Below are positions 44,482-53,834 of a DNA stretch of 64,000 nt, piece by piece. The notes under the pieces were generated by a model. It worked only from the letters and a program-made list of their open reading frames with translations, made no database searches and was not told where the DNA came from. Made by a program: the position numbers and the translations under genes. Every line of letters begins with the position of its first letter. Within the stretch, counting starts at the first letter, position 1. Source of the stretch: Hyphomicrobium sp. Its GTDB lineage: Bacteria > Pseudomonadota > Alphaproteobacteria > Rhizobiales > Hyphomicrobiaceae. The stretch is from assembly GCA_016793445.1 (NCBI GenBank), contig JAEUME010000005.1:248001-312000 (forward strand), given 5' to 3'.

Positions 44482-45990
44482 TCAGTTGGCGCGGGGCTCG
44501 AGGCCGTAATCCTGCATTTTGCGATAGAGTGTCGAGCGGCCGATCTTCAGTCGCTTGGCCACCTCCGTCATGTGCCCCCGATAGCGTCCGAGTGCAAGTC
44601 TAATCATGTCGGCCTCCATGGCCTCCAGCGATCGGATCTCGCCATCCTCGGAAATCGCAGGGATGCCAAGAGAACCTGCGCCGCCGCTGCCTTTGAGAGC
44701 CACGGTCTGCGGAACGGTGTTTTCCGCGCCCAGCAATGCAGGACCCGTGTAGGCCGGCTGCTTTTGCACGTCGGCAGGGGCTGCCGGAATTTCGGCCTGG
44801 AAGCCTTCGACGTGAGCGGCGATCTGTGGGAATTCCGCAACCGTCAGCTCGGGCGTGTCGGCGAGCACGACGGCACGGAACACGGCGTTCTCGAGTTGGC
44901 GCACGTTGCCCGGCCACGAATAGGCCTGAATGAGGCGCAGGGCGCTTTCGCTGAAGGAGGAGATACGCTTGCCCTCTTCGGCGGCGAAACGCGCGGCGAA
45001 GTGGCGGGCGAGCTCGGGGACGTCCTCAACCCGCTCGCGTAGCGGGGGCACCCAGACAGGGAACACATTGAGACGGTAATAGAGATCCTCGCGGAACTTG
45101 CCGTCCTTGACGAGCTGGATCATGTCGCGGTTGGTCGCCGAGATCAGGCGGAAATCGACTTTCACCGGCTTTTTGGAGCCGACGGGGTCGATCTCGCCCT
45201 CCTGCAGCGCGCGCAGCAGCTTGACTTGGGCGTCGAGGGGAAGCTCGCCAACCTCATCGAGGAACAGCGTGCCACCGTCTGCTTCCTGAAACTTGCCGAT
45301 GCGCTTATCGACGGCCCCCGTGAAGGACCCCTTCTCGTGGCCGAACAGGATGCTCTCGACGAGGTTCTCTGGGATTGCGCCGCAGTTGACGACGACGAAC
45401 GGTTTGCCCGCACGATCGCTCTCACCCTGGATCGCGCGCGCGATCAGCTCCTTGCCGACGCCCGATTCACCCTCGATGAGCACGGGGATGTTCGAGGCGG
45501 CCGCGCGCTTGCCAAGCGAGATCACGCGTTTCATGGCATCGCCGCGCATGACGAGATCGGAGAAGGTGAGCGTGCCTTCGGCCTTCTTCTTGATGCGGTT
45601 GATCTCTCCGGCGAGCGCTTCGATCTTGAGCGCGCTCTTGATGGAGACATCAAGGCGCTCAGGCGAAGCGGGCTTGACGACGAAATCGACCGCGCCCGCA
45701 CGCATGGCCGCGATGGCCGTGTCGATGGAGCCGTGTGCGGTCTGTACTATGATGGGCGGCATGCCGTGCTTGGTCGCGACCTGGTCGAGGACGGCCATGC
45801 CGTCAATGCCAGGCATGACGAGGTCGAGAAGCACCAGCGAGACACCGCCGTGATCGTCTGTTTCGAGAATTTGAAGAGCCTGGTCGCCGGACCCGCAGGT
45901 CCTGGTGTCGAAGCCTAACCGCTTGATGGTTTCTTCGAGGATACGGCGCTGGGCGGGATCGTCATCGACGATGAGAACACGCTTGGACAT
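44482..45990 (-). CDS. Sigma-54-dependent response regulator (NtrC family)
   Basis: A 502-residue regulator. The receiver domain has Asp56 in LVLLDLVMPG. The AAA+ domain has Walker A EGESGVGKE, a sigma-54-contact loop GSFTGA (Ser for the common Ala), Walker B FLDEVGELP and SWPGNVRQLENA. The C-terminal Fis helix-turn-helix is VAKRLKIGRSTLYRKM. The ATG at 45990 gives the standard N-terminus MSKRVLIVDDD. No histidine kinase is adjacent, so its partner is unlinked. Caulobacter TacA has a similar layout, but orthology cannot be settled here. Confidence 0.92.
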   Translation of the reverse strand: MSKRVLIVDDDPAQRRILEETIKRLGFDTRTCGSGDQALQILETDDHGGVSLVLLDLVMPGIDGMAVLDQVATKHGMPPIIVQTAHGSIDTAIAAMRAGAVDFVVKPASPERLDVSIKSALKIEALAGEINRIKKKAEGTLTFSDLVMRGDAMKRVISLGKRAAASNIPVLIEGESGVGKELIARAIQGESDRAGKPFVVVNCGAIPENLVESILFGHEKGSFTGAVDKRIGKFQEADGGTLFLDEVGELPLDAQVKLLRALQEGEIDPVGSKKPVKVDFRLISATNRDMIQLVKDGKFREDLYYRLNVFPVWVPPLRERVEDVPELARHFAARFAAEEGKRISSFSESALRLIQAYSWPGNVRQLENAVFRAVVLADTPELTVAEFPQIAAHVEGFQAEIPAAPADVQKQPAYTGPALLGAENTVPQTVALKGSGGAGSLGIPAISEDGEIRSLEAMEADMIRLALGRYRGHMTEVAKRLKIGRSTLYRKMQDYGLEPRAN

Positions 45991-46177
45991 GGGACGCGAC
46001 TTAACCCGACTGTTACAGGGCCGGAAAGGGCGACATGCCCAAGGTGATCCAGGATTGGACAACCGGTGACCGGCAACTCACTCAATGACCGTGAGACTGC
46101 CCGACAACGGTAAACGCTTCGTTGAGGTATGGAGCATTTTTTGTGCGAACTGAGATTAACCGTTCGACCCCGGACGC

Positions 46178-46756
46178 TCAGGGGGTGCCGGCTGCCAGCT
46201 TCGCCTTGTCGAGCTTGTAGTCCCACGGCAGCCCGGCATTCTTCCAGCCGTTGACGGTACGCTGGCCGTCCTTCGACAGGTCGCCTTCGAAGCCGTCGAC
46301 CAGACTATAGGCGTTGGTGAAGCCAGCCGCCGCAAGGGCGTTGACGGCGCGCGCGGAGCGTTCCCCGGACCGGCACATGAGAACAACCGTATCCGTCTTG
46401 GTCAGTCCCTTCTTGGCAAGCTGCGCCTCGATCTGCTGAACGAACGACGCATTCGGCGTCATCCGATAACGCTCGGCCTTGGCGTCCCACTCGGGCAGCA
46501 TCTCCATGAAGGGAACGTGAGCATCGACTTGTTGCGTCATGCCGACAAACATGAGCTCAGCGGAGGTGCGAACATCCACAAACAAGACCTTCGAGCGGTC
46601 TTCATTGACGAGATCGAACGTTTGCCTCGCATCGATATATTTCCCCAGAGCGGTTTGCTTGGACTTGGGGACCTCTTGACACAATGCCGGGGCCGCGAAC
46701 GCCAGTGCGAGCGAAAAGGCCAATGCTACAATCACTTTCAACCGCGCAAGCATCAC
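46178..46756 (-). CDS. Periplasmic rhodanese-domain protein
   Basis: A 192-residue exported protein. The signal peptide (KVIVALAFSLALAFAAPALC, cleaved near CQE) is followed by a rhodanese fold: VLFVDVRTSAELMFVGM, then the active-site loop VVLMCRSGERSARAV with the sulfur-carrying Cys. The CRSGERS loop is typical of single-domain rhodaneses, which move sulfane sulfur or detoxify cyanide. Tandem ATGs at 46756/46753 are both possible. No sulfur-metabolism genes are adjacent. Confidence 0.9.
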   Translation of the reverse strand: MMLARLKVIVALAFSLALAFAAPALCQEVPKSKQTALGKYIDARQTFDLVNEDRSKVLFVDVRTSAELMFVGMTQQVDAHVPFMEMLPEWDAKAERYRMTPNASFVQQIEAQLAKKGLTKTDTVVLMCRSGERSARAVNALAAAGFTNAYSLVDGFEGDLSKDGQRTVNGWKNAGLPWDYKLDKAKLAAGTP

Positions 46757-46968
46757 ACCAGTCTCCTCTTGGAACGCCCGGTTCGCACGGCATCCTAGGC
46801 GACATTTAGGCCGCGTGAAATGGTGTTCACACCCTTGTGTGAGAGACGGGGGACGCTATCTTTCGCCGCGTCAGGTTGCTATCCAGCCGCTCCGGGCCGA
46901 TATCGAGGGCCTGTAGACGTTTTAACATTGCGGCCCGAAGTCTCAAGAATAACGGAGAACAATTGCCG

Positions 46969-48825
46969 ATGCGTCCCTTCCTGCGCCTCGAAATCCTCGC
47001 ATCCCCCGCCACTGCCGCTGCCGGCGCGCCGAAGATCGAACTTGGCCACATGCCTGAATGGGATCTTTCCGACCTCTATGCAGGCCCCACTGCACCTCAA
47101 ATCAAAGCCGACATCGCTACGGCCGGAGAGGAGGCCAAGCGCATGAAGGCCGCCTATCAGGGCAAGCTCGCCGAACTTGCCAGGGATGGCGCGAAGCTGG
47201 TGGTTGCCGTGAAGGATTACGAGAAGCTGTCTGATACCATGGGTAAGCTCGGTTCCTATGCCGGCCTTTATTACGCGCAAAACCAGAGCGATCCGGCGCG
47301 CGCCAAATTCTATGGCGATGTTTCGGAGGCTTTGACGCGGATCTCTACAGATTTGATCTTTTTCGAACTCGAGCTGAACCAGATCGACGATGCGGTGCTT
47401 GACGCGGCCATCGCGCACAAGGATCTAGCGCGCTACAAGCCGTGGTTCGACGATCTGCGCAAGGAAAAGCCCCACCAGCTCGACGAGAAGCTCGAGACGC
47501 TGTTCACCGAGAAGAGCCAGACAGGCCGCGCGGCCTGGACGCGGCTATTCAACGAAACGATGTCGAGCCTGCGCTTTGACGTGGAGGGCGAGAAGGAACC
47601 GCTTTCGCTGGAGCCCACACTCAACCTTATGACGGACCCGGCAGAGCCGCGCCGCCGCGCGGGCTCCGAAGCGCTCGCAAAAGCGTTCAAGACAAACCTG
47701 CCGCTCTTTACGCTTATCACCAACACGCTGGCGAAGGATAAGGAGATTTCCGACCGCTGGCGTCATTTCAAGGATGTGGCCGACAGCCGCCACCTTGCCA
47801 ATCGCGTCGAGGCGCCCGTTGTGGATGCGCTCGTCTCCTCGGTGCGTGCGGCCTATCCGCGGCTTTCGCACCGCTACTACGCCATGAAGGCGAAGTGGCT
47901 TGGGATGGACAAGCTGTCCCATTGGGATCGTAACGCGCCATTGCCTGAGAAGCCCGAACGGGTCATCACCTGGCCTGAGGCGCAAGCGATCGTGCTCAAG
48001 GCGTACGGTGCATTCGCTCCCGACATGGCCGCGATTGCGCGTGAGTTCTTCGAAAAAAATTGGATCGATGCGCCGGTAAAACCCGGCAAGGCGCCCGGCG
48101 CGTTTTCAGCCGCAACCGTGCCAAGCGTGCACCCGTACGTCCTGATGAACTATCTCGGCAAGCCGCGGGATGTGATGACGCTGGCGCATGAGCTGGGTCA
48201 CGGCGTGCACCAGATGCTGGCGCGCGAGCAGGGTCCGCTGCTGGCCCCAACGCCGTTGACGCTGGCGGAAACGGCAAGCGTGTTCGGTGAGATGCTCACG
48301 TTCAAGGCCTTGCTGGCCGAGACCAAGGATGCGCGCGAGAAGAAGGCCATGATGGCCTCCAAGGTGGAGGACATGATCAACACGGTCGTGCGTCAGATTG
48401 CGTTCTACACCTTCGAGCGCAAGGTGCATGAGGCCCGCCGCAACGGCGAACTGACGTCGGATCAGCTGAATGCCCTCTGGATGGAGGTACAGAGCGAAAG
48501 CCTGGGACCGGCTATCGATCTGAAGCCGGGCTATGAGGTGTTCTGGGCATACATTCCGCACTTCATCCATTCGCCGTTCTATGTCTACGCGTACGCCTTT
48601 GGCGATTGCCTGGTGAATTCACTCTACGGGCTCTACGCGGAAGCCCATCCCGGCTTCGTCGCCAAGTACTTCGACATGCTGAAGGCTGGCGGCTCCAAGC
48701 ACCACTCCGAGATGCTGGCGCCGTTCGGTCTTGATGCTCGCGATCCGGCCTTCTGGAATAAGGGTCTGAAGGTCATCGAAGGCATGATCGATGACCTGGA
48801 GGCGATGGATCAGGCGGTCGCGTGA
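46969..48825 (+). CDS. pepF: M3-family oligoendopeptidase F-like protease
   Basis: A 618-residue zinc peptidase. The metal site is LAHELGHGVHQ with His407, Glu408 and His411; the third ligand lies in LAETASVFGEM. The N-terminal half is the helical channel domain (MPEWDLSDLYAG, EKLSDTMGKLGSYAGLYY). It degrades short peptides in the cytosol. The ATG at 46969 is supported by GGAGAA 10 bases upstream; a longer reading from 46876 adds an unmatched basic N-terminus. It stands alone, with no linked transporter. Confidence 0.93.
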   Translation: MRPFLRLEILASPATAAAGAPKIELGHMPEWDLSDLYAGPTAPQIKADIATAGEEAKRMKAAYQGKLAELARDGAKLVVAVKDYEKLSDTMGKLGSYAGLYYAQNQSDPARAKFYGDVSEALTRISTDLIFFELELNQIDDAVLDAAIAHKDLARYKPWFDDLRKEKPHQLDEKLETLFTEKSQTGRAAWTRLFNETMSSLRFDVEGEKEPLSLEPTLNLMTDPAEPRRRAGSEALAKAFKTNLPLFTLITNTLAKDKEISDRWRHFKDVADSRHLANRVEAPVVDALVSSVRAAYPRLSHRYYAMKAKWLGMDKLSHWDRNAPLPEKPERVITWPEAQAIVLKAYGAFAPDMAAIAREFFEKNWIDAPVKPGKAPGAFSAATVPSVHPYVLMNYLGKPRDVMTLAHELGHGVHQMLAREQGPLLAPTPLTLAETASVFGEMLTFKALLAETKDAREKKAMMASKVEDMINTVVRQIAFYTFERKVHEARRNGELTSDQLNALWMEVQSESLGPAIDLKPGYEVFWAYIPHFIHSPFYVYAYAFGDCLVNSLYGLYAEAHPGFVAKYFDMLKAGGSKHHSEMLAPFGLDARDPAFWNKGLKVIEGMIDDLEAMDQAVA

Positions 48826-49036
48826 AGCACGCGAAGGTGCGTTTCCAGTCACGTCGATGCGCTTGCATCGCGCTTCTTGGGACACGCCGGCCACCGCCAA
48901 GTACTGATTTCCCGTCAGGGTCAAGTCAAATAGCCTGGGAAGCGCGCAATTTTGCCGCTTCCCAACGGGAAAGGCGAGGAGTAGAAGGCCGCGACTTTGG
49001 ACAGGGCAATTATCCCTATAACCGCGAGGTGCCTGA

Positions 49037-50938
49037 ATGGCACAAACGCAGGCCGGCCACCAGAGCGCTGACGACGCGCATCAAGACAAGAACTTTTTGA
49101 CGCTTGTCATTGGCTCGATCGGTGTCGTCTTTGGCGACATCGGCACGAGCCCGCTGTATGCGTTCCGCGAAGCCATCCATGCCGCCAAGTTGCGCGGCCT
49201 GTCGACGGGGGAATCGGCGCTGGGCGTCTTGTCGCTCATTGTCTGGGTGCTGTTGCTTATTGTCACCATCAAGTACGTCATCATCCTGCTGCGCGCCGAC
49301 AACAAGGGCGAAGGCGGCACCTTTGCGCTGATGGCGCTGGGTCAGTCGGTCGCCAAACGCAGTGCTCCCTTGCTGCTCACGCTGGGCATTGCCGGCGCGG
49401 CGTTTTTCTACGGCGACGCGGTCATCACGCCGGCCATCTCCGTCTTGTCGGCCGTGGAGGGTCTGAAGCTTATCGCGCCGCATATGGAACGGGCCGTCAT
49501 CCCCGTCGCCATCGTCATCCTCGCCATCCTGTTCTGGATGCAGGCGCATGGCACGGACCGCGTGGCCAAATTCTTCGGGCCTATTACCGCGCTCTGGTTC
49601 GCGATTCTCGCAGTGGGTGGCCTCATGCATGTGGCCGACAACGCGCGTATCTGGAATGCCCTGAACCCGGCGTACGGCATCAGCTTCGTCTGGCGCCATG
49701 GCGTCATCGGTCTCACCATCATGGGGCTGGTGTTTCTGGCGGCAACCGGCGCGGAGGCGCTTTACGCGGACCTTGGGCACTTCGGGCGAAGGCCCATCCA
49801 GGCGGCATGGCTGTGGTTTGTGTTTCCCGCGCTGCTCCTCAACTATTTCGGACAGGGAGCGCTTGTCATCTCCGACGAGACGGCGCTGGAAAACCCATTC
49901 TACCGGCTCTATCCGGAATGGGCGCTGATCCCGATGATGATCATGGCCACCTTTGCCACCGTCATTGCGAGCCAGGCCGTCATAACGGGTGCCTTTTCGC
50001 TGACCCGGCAGGCGATTCAGCTCGGATTGGTGCCGCGGTTCGAGATCCGCCACACGTCGGAGAGCATGGCAGGGCAGATCTACATGCCGCGCGTGAACTG
50101 GTTCTTGTTTACCGCCGTGCTCGTAGCCATTCTTCTGTTCAAGAACTCCTCCAATCTGGCGGCGGCCTACGGCGTGTCGGTTACCGCCGCCATGGTCATC
50201 GACAGCATGATGGCGTTCTTCGTGGTCTGGAAGTACTGGAAGTGGCCGCTGTGGAAGTCGGCGTTGCTGATCATCCCATTCCTCCTCATCGAGCAGGTGT
50301 TCTTCTCGGCCAATGTCTTGAAGCTGTTCGAAGGCGGCTGGGTCCCCATCACGATCGCCATGGGCCTTTGCCTCATCATGTTCAGTTGGGTGCGCGGCTC
50401 GCGTGTGCTGGCCAAGCAGACGCGGCGCAATGAAGCTGATCTCGATTGGCTGGTGCGCAAGCTCGAGGCCAAGCCGCCGCACCGCGTGCCGGGTACGGCG
50501 GTGTTCCTCACCGGCGATCCCTATGCCGCGCCGACGTCACTCATGCACAACCTGAAGCACAACCGCGTGCTGCACGAGCGTAACATCCTGTTGTCGATCA
50601 AGACGGAGGATACGCCGCGCGTCGCCCGGCACGAACGGGTGACAGTGGAGCGCGTGTCGGATCATTTCATCCGCATCGTTGCGCGCTACGGCTTCATGGA
50701 AACGCCAAGCGTGCCTAAAATCCTCGATCACTGCCGGCGCAAAGATCTCAACATTGATCTGGGGTCAACGTCGTTCTTCCTGTCGCGGCGGTCGTTGCGC
50801 GTTACGTCAAAATCGGAGATGCCGCGCTGGCAGGAACGGCTGTTCATTGCGCTCGCAGGGAGCGCGGAAGATGCTACGACCTACTTCCAGATTCCCACCG
50901 ACCGAGTCGTCGAGGTAGGGACGCAGGTTGCCGTTTAG
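49037..50938 (+). CDS. kup: Kup potassium transporter
   Basis: A 633-residue inner-membrane K+/H+ symporter with about twelve helices. The family signature GDIGTSPLYAF lies near residue 33, followed by RADNKGEGGTFALM, FFYGDAVITPAISVLSAVEG and GAEALYADLGHFG. A soluble C-terminal domain occupies roughly residues 470-633. It provides low-affinity potassium uptake, particularly at acid pH. A 488-codon antisense ORF across it is a codon-bias shadow. A hairpin terminator and a palindromic repeat follow. Confidence 0.97.
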   Translation: MAQTQAGHQSADDAHQDKNFLTLVIGSIGVVFGDIGTSPLYAFREAIHAAKLRGLSTGESALGVLSLIVWVLLLIVTIKYVIILLRADNKGEGGTFALMALGQSVAKRSAPLLLTLGIAGAAFFYGDAVITPAISVLSAVEGLKLIAPHMERAVIPVAIVILAILFWMQAHGTDRVAKFFGPITALWFAILAVGGLMHVADNARIWNALNPAYGISFVWRHGVIGLTIMGLVFLAATGAEALYADLGHFGRRPIQAAWLWFVFPALLLNYFGQGALVISDETALENPFYRLYPEWALIPMMIMATFATVIASQAVITGAFSLTRQAIQLGLVPRFEIRHTSESMAGQIYMPRVNWFLFTAVLVAILLFKNSSNLAAAYGVSVTAAMVIDSMMAFFVVWKYWKWPLWKSALLIIPFLLIEQVFFSANVLKLFEGGWVPITIAMGLCLIMFSWVRGSRVLAKQTRRNEADLDWLVRKLEAKPPHRVPGTAVFLTGDPYAAPTSLMHNLKHNRVLHERNILLSIKTEDTPRVARHERVTVERVSDHFIRIVARYGFMETPSVPKILDHCRRKDLNIDLGSTSFFLSRRSLRVTSKSEMPRWQERLFIALAGSAEDATTYFQIPTDRVVEVGTQVAV

Positions 50939-50954
50939 ATCGTAACCGGCTGTG

Positions 50955-50993
50955 GAGTGCTTCCGAGAAGTGGCAACCGGTTTTCTGAGAAGA
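50955..50993. repeat. Palindromic intergenic repeat, type A, copy 2
   Basis: GAGTGCTTCCGAGAAGTGGC then AACCGGTTTTCTGAGAAGA, closely matching the element at 22480-22522 but with a degenerate right arm. Confidence 0.7.
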
Positions 50994-51002
50994 CCGCAAA
51001 AC

Positions 51003-51030
51003 AAATGCGGGGCTGAAGGCCCCGCATCCT
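51003..51030 (+). terminator. Terminator hairpin after kup
   Basis: ATGCGGGGC pairs with GCCCCGCAT around TGAAG, followed by CCTCATTT. A further inverted repeat (AGATCGC with GCGATCT, 51079-51116) lies between here and the CBS gene. Confidence 0.65.
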
Positions 51031-51126
51031 CATTTGCGCAAACGTCTCGTGCCGGTGTGCTAGAGCATTTTTCCGACGAGATCGCGCATCCGATCCGCAG
51101 GATCGAAAAGCGATCTAGTGCTGAGG

Positions 51127-51549
51127 TCAGTTGTGGTGTGCCGACACGGCCTGGAGGACCTCGCCAGGCAGATCTCCGGATTTGCGGGCGTGCGAAATGT
51201 CGCCGAGGCTCAGCATGCCCACCATGCGCTTGTTCTCGTCGATCACAGGCAGTCTGCGGATGCGTTTGCTTTCCATGATGCGGGTCGCATCATCAAGCTC
51301 TTCCTCCGAGCGGCACCAGATGATGGCCGGCGTCATGACATCGCGCGCGGTGAGCTTGGAGGGCTCCTTGCCGTTTGTAAGACCACGGCAAACGATATCG
51401 CGATCGGTCACCATGCCGACCAGCTTGTCATCCTGGCCTACGGGAAGCGCGCCAATGTCATGCTCGCGCATACGTTTGGCACATTCGGATAGGGGGGCGT
51501 CGGGCGAGACCCACTCGACTCCGCGGTGCATCGCGTCTTTGACTTTCAT
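51127..51549 (-). CDS. CBS-pair domain protein
   Basis: A 140-residue cytosolic protein made of two CBS motifs (KVKDAMHRGVEWVSPDAPL...VGMVTDRDIVCRG, then ARDVMTPAIIWCRSEE...VGMLSLGDISH). Stand-alone CBS pairs bind AMP, ATP or NAD and sense energy state. The ATG at 51549 has AAGGAG 8 bases upstream. It is convergent with kup, with no partner that reveals the target. Confidence 0.92.
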   Translation of the reverse strand: MKVKDAMHRGVEWVSPDAPLSECAKRMREHDIGALPVGQDDKLVGMVTDRDIVCRGLTNGKEPSKLTARDVMTPAIIWCRSEEELDDATRIMESKRIRRLPVIDENKRMVGMLSLGDISHARKSGDLPGEVLQAVSAHHN

Positions 51550-51694
51550 GGGTTGAGCTCCTTTCGTTGCGGGCCGGTCGTTTCGAACGGCCGTTCCTTC
51601 CAAGGATGGCGCCTTCCCCCTCGTGGCTCCTGAGCGGCTCCCTCAAGGTTGCAATTGTCGGCCCGCCAGATGGCAGGAGCGTGGCCCTTCCTGC

Positions 51695-52291
51695 TCAGCG
51701 TGACGGGCGAAGCCGGGGCTTATAGGTATTTATGATCTCAAGCATTGCATTGCGAATACGTGCCGATCTGTTGACATAAACGACCACGGGCCATGCCAGG
51801 TAGCTGTTGATGCCCTCCACGTTGGCAAGCCCCGGAGTGCCCGCTACCGCCAAGCCACCCTTGAATGTGACTTCCGGGGCAAAGGTCGCCGTGATGGGAA
51901 AACCGCCATTCTTGGTCTTAATGTCGCATTTTACAGGCTGCGGAGGGGATTGGAAGACGTGGTCCTGGGCGGTGAGGGCCGGCTCAACAATGGCGCGCGC
52001 AATGCGGATTTTGACGATACAACTGGCGTCCTGAAGAAGCCCTCGAGAAATGCGGCGCATGTCATCGCGCTCCTCGGTCGTGAGCAAGGCCATATAATCA
52101 CAGGAAATTTCTTCCCCTTGCTGATGGGTGACGGCCTTCAGGCACGAACCGAGCGTGCCATAGACGGCAGGTTCGGCGGCCGATCGCATGGGACTTACCC
52201 ATATGACGAACGTCAAGCCGCAAGCAGCCAGTCTCGCCAAGCACTTGTGGCAGGCCAGGATCTTGATCCACGCTCGGGGTGAGAAAGGCAT
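51695..52291 (-). CDS. Exported protein of unknown function
   Basis: A 198-residue protein. A hydrophobic N-terminal segment (LARLAACGLTFVIWVSPM) looks like a signal peptide. The mature region has Cys in LGSCLKAV, ISCDYM and DASCIVK and in PVKCDIKTK, and ends with a basic tail. The run TFKGGLAVAGTPGLANVEGI suggests a beta-rich fold. The ATG at 52291 is chosen; longer readings run into the divergent gene. No family is recognised. Confidence 0.7.
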   Translation of the reverse strand: MPFSPRAWIKILACHKCLARLAACGLTFVIWVSPMRSAAEPAVYGTLGSCLKAVTHQQGEEISCDYMALLTTEERDDMRRISRGLLQDASCIVKIRIARAIVEPALTAQDHVFQSPPQPVKCDIKTKNGGFPITATFAPEVTFKGGLAVAGTPGLANVEGINSYLAWPVVVYVNRSARIRNAMLEIINTYKPRLRPSR

Positions 52292-52414
52292 TTGCGCATC
52301 CTGCGAAACATTGTCATTGTCCGAAAGATAATTGCGCGTTGTCTTGCTGACATCAGGGCGTTGCGTTACCAAAAGCGGCCTGAATGGGCCTTTTCGTCTA
52401 GGGAGGACAAGGAC

Positions 52415-52558
52415 GTGGGTGTTGATTCGACTGGCGGGCATCCCGCTATGGACTACGCCGAGCATCGCCGGACGTATGAGGGTTTCCTCCGTCTGACGAA
52501 GTTTGTAATAGCGGCCCTCGTCCTGCTGCTCATCGGCATGAAAATTTTCTTGGTTTGA
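52415..52558 (+). CDS. aa3-type cytochrome c oxidase subunit IV family peptide (COX4_pro_2)
   Basis: A 47-residue protein: a short polar head (DYAEHRRTYEGFLRLTKFVI) and one membrane helix (AALVLLLIGMKIFLV). YAEHRRTYEGFLR is the hallmark of the small subunit IV found in Paracoccus-type aa3 oxidases. The GTG at 52415 is favoured by GGGAGGAC about 8 bases upstream. It sits 113 bases before pntAA. Linkage to transhydrogenase rather than to oxidase genes is known in alphaproteobacteria, and its function there is unproved. Confidence 0.85.
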   Translation: MGVDSTGGHPAMDYAEHRRTYEGFLRLTKFVIAALVLLLIGMKIFLV

Positions 52559-52671
52559 GCGTTGCCGGTCTGTTAGGCCGTTGAGCACGACCTCATTCCA
52601 GGGCAGGTCCACGGAGCGGCCTGCCCAAATCGTTTCTAAAGCCTCATCCCAAACCGTAATCGGAAGCTTTC

Positions 52672-53808
52672 ATGGTCACGATCGCTGTTACCCGTGAGCC
52701 GGCAGAAGAGCCGCGCGTTGCAGTCTCGCCCGAGACTGTCAAGAAGCTGTCGGCAGCCGGCGCCACCGTCCGCGTCGAAAGCGGTGCGGGCCTGCGCTCG
52801 CGCTTTTCAGATGAAGCGCTGAAGGCGGCCGGCGCAGAGATTGTCTCACACGAGGCGGCGCTTAGCGGCGCCGACATCCTCCTCGCCGTGCGCCGTCCCT
52901 CGCCTGACGACGTCAAGGCCCTGAAGCCGGGTGCCCTCGTGATCGCCGGCCTCAATCCCTATGACGACCGTGCCGGGCTCGATGCCCTTGCGGCGACAGG
53001 GGCCTCCGTCTTCGCCATGGAGTTCATGCCGCGCACCACCCGCGCGCAGTCGATGGATATCCTCTCCTCTCAGGCAAACCTTGCGGGGTATAAGGCTGTT
53101 GTGGATGCCGGCGCCATGTTCGGCCAAGCGCTGCCGATGATGATGACGCCGGCCGGCACCGTGCCCGCGGCCAAGGCCTTTATCATGGGCGTGGGCGTTG
53201 CCGGTCTACAAGCTATTGCCACGGCGCGCCGCCTTGGCGCCCAGGTGACGGCGACTGACGTGCGGCCCGCCACCAAGGAACAGGTGCAGTCGCTCGGCGC
53301 AAAGTTCGTCGCGGTCGAGGATGAAGAGTTCAAGCAGGCCCAGACGGCTGCCGGTTACGCCAAGCCGATGAGCGCCGAATACCAAGCCAAACAGGCCGAT
53401 CTCGTCGCCAACCACATCAAGATCCAGGATATCGTCATCACCACCGCGCTCATTCCGGGCCGCCCGGCGCCCCGCCTCATCACGCGCGCCATGGTCGAGA
53501 GCATGAAGCCGGGGTCGGTGATCGTCGATCTTGCCGCCGAGCGCGGTGGCAATTGCGAGCTGACCGAGGCAGGCAAGGTCATCGAGACACCCAACGGCGT
53601 GAAGATCGCCGGCCCGCTCAATCTTGCGGGCACCATTGCGGTCAACGCGTCATCGCTTTTCGCCAAGAACCTGTTCGCCTTCCTCGAGATCATGCTCGAC
53701 AAGAAGGAAAAGAAGCTTGCCATCAATTGGGATGACGAACTCGTCAAAGGCACGTTGGTGGCCAAGGACGCCAAGATCGTTCACCCCAATCTCGCGCAAC
53801 AATCCTGA
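52672..53808 (+). CDS. pntAA: NAD(P) transhydrogenase subunit alpha 1 (soluble NAD-binding domain)
   Basis: A 378-residue protein, the NAD(H)-binding domain I of the proton-translocating transhydrogenase. Motifs: TREPAEEPRVAVSPE at the N-terminus, MGVGVAGLQAIATARRLGAQVTATD as the Rossmann loop, and SVIVDLAAERGGNCE. It passes hydride from NADH to NADP+ through domain III, driven by proton flow. Here the alpha subunit is split, as in Rhodospirillum; the membrane part is the next gene, 26 bases on. Confidence 0.96.
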   Translation: MVTIAVTREPAEEPRVAVSPETVKKLSAAGATVRVESGAGLRSRFSDEALKAAGAEIVSHEAALSGADILLAVRRPSPDDVKALKPGALVIAGLNPYDDRAGLDALAATGASVFAMEFMPRTTRAQSMDILSSQANLAGYKAVVDAGAMFGQALPMMMTPAGTVPAAKAFIMGVGVAGLQAIATARRLGAQVTATDVRPATKEQVQSLGAKFVAVEDEEFKQAQTAAGYAKPMSAEYQAKQADLVANHIKIQDIVITTALIPGRPAPRLITRAMVESMKPGSVIVDLAAERGGNCELTEAGKVIETPNGVKIAGPLNLAGTIAVNASSLFAKNLFAFLEIMLDKKEKKLAINWDDELVKGTLVAKDAKIVHPNLAQQS

Positions 53809-53834
53809 ATAAGATGAAAACTGGGAGACACCCA

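Noticed and set aside
49016..50482. 488-codon minus-strand ORF opposite kup
   Set aside because: Antisense shadow with highly charged, domain-free composition; kup is unambiguous.
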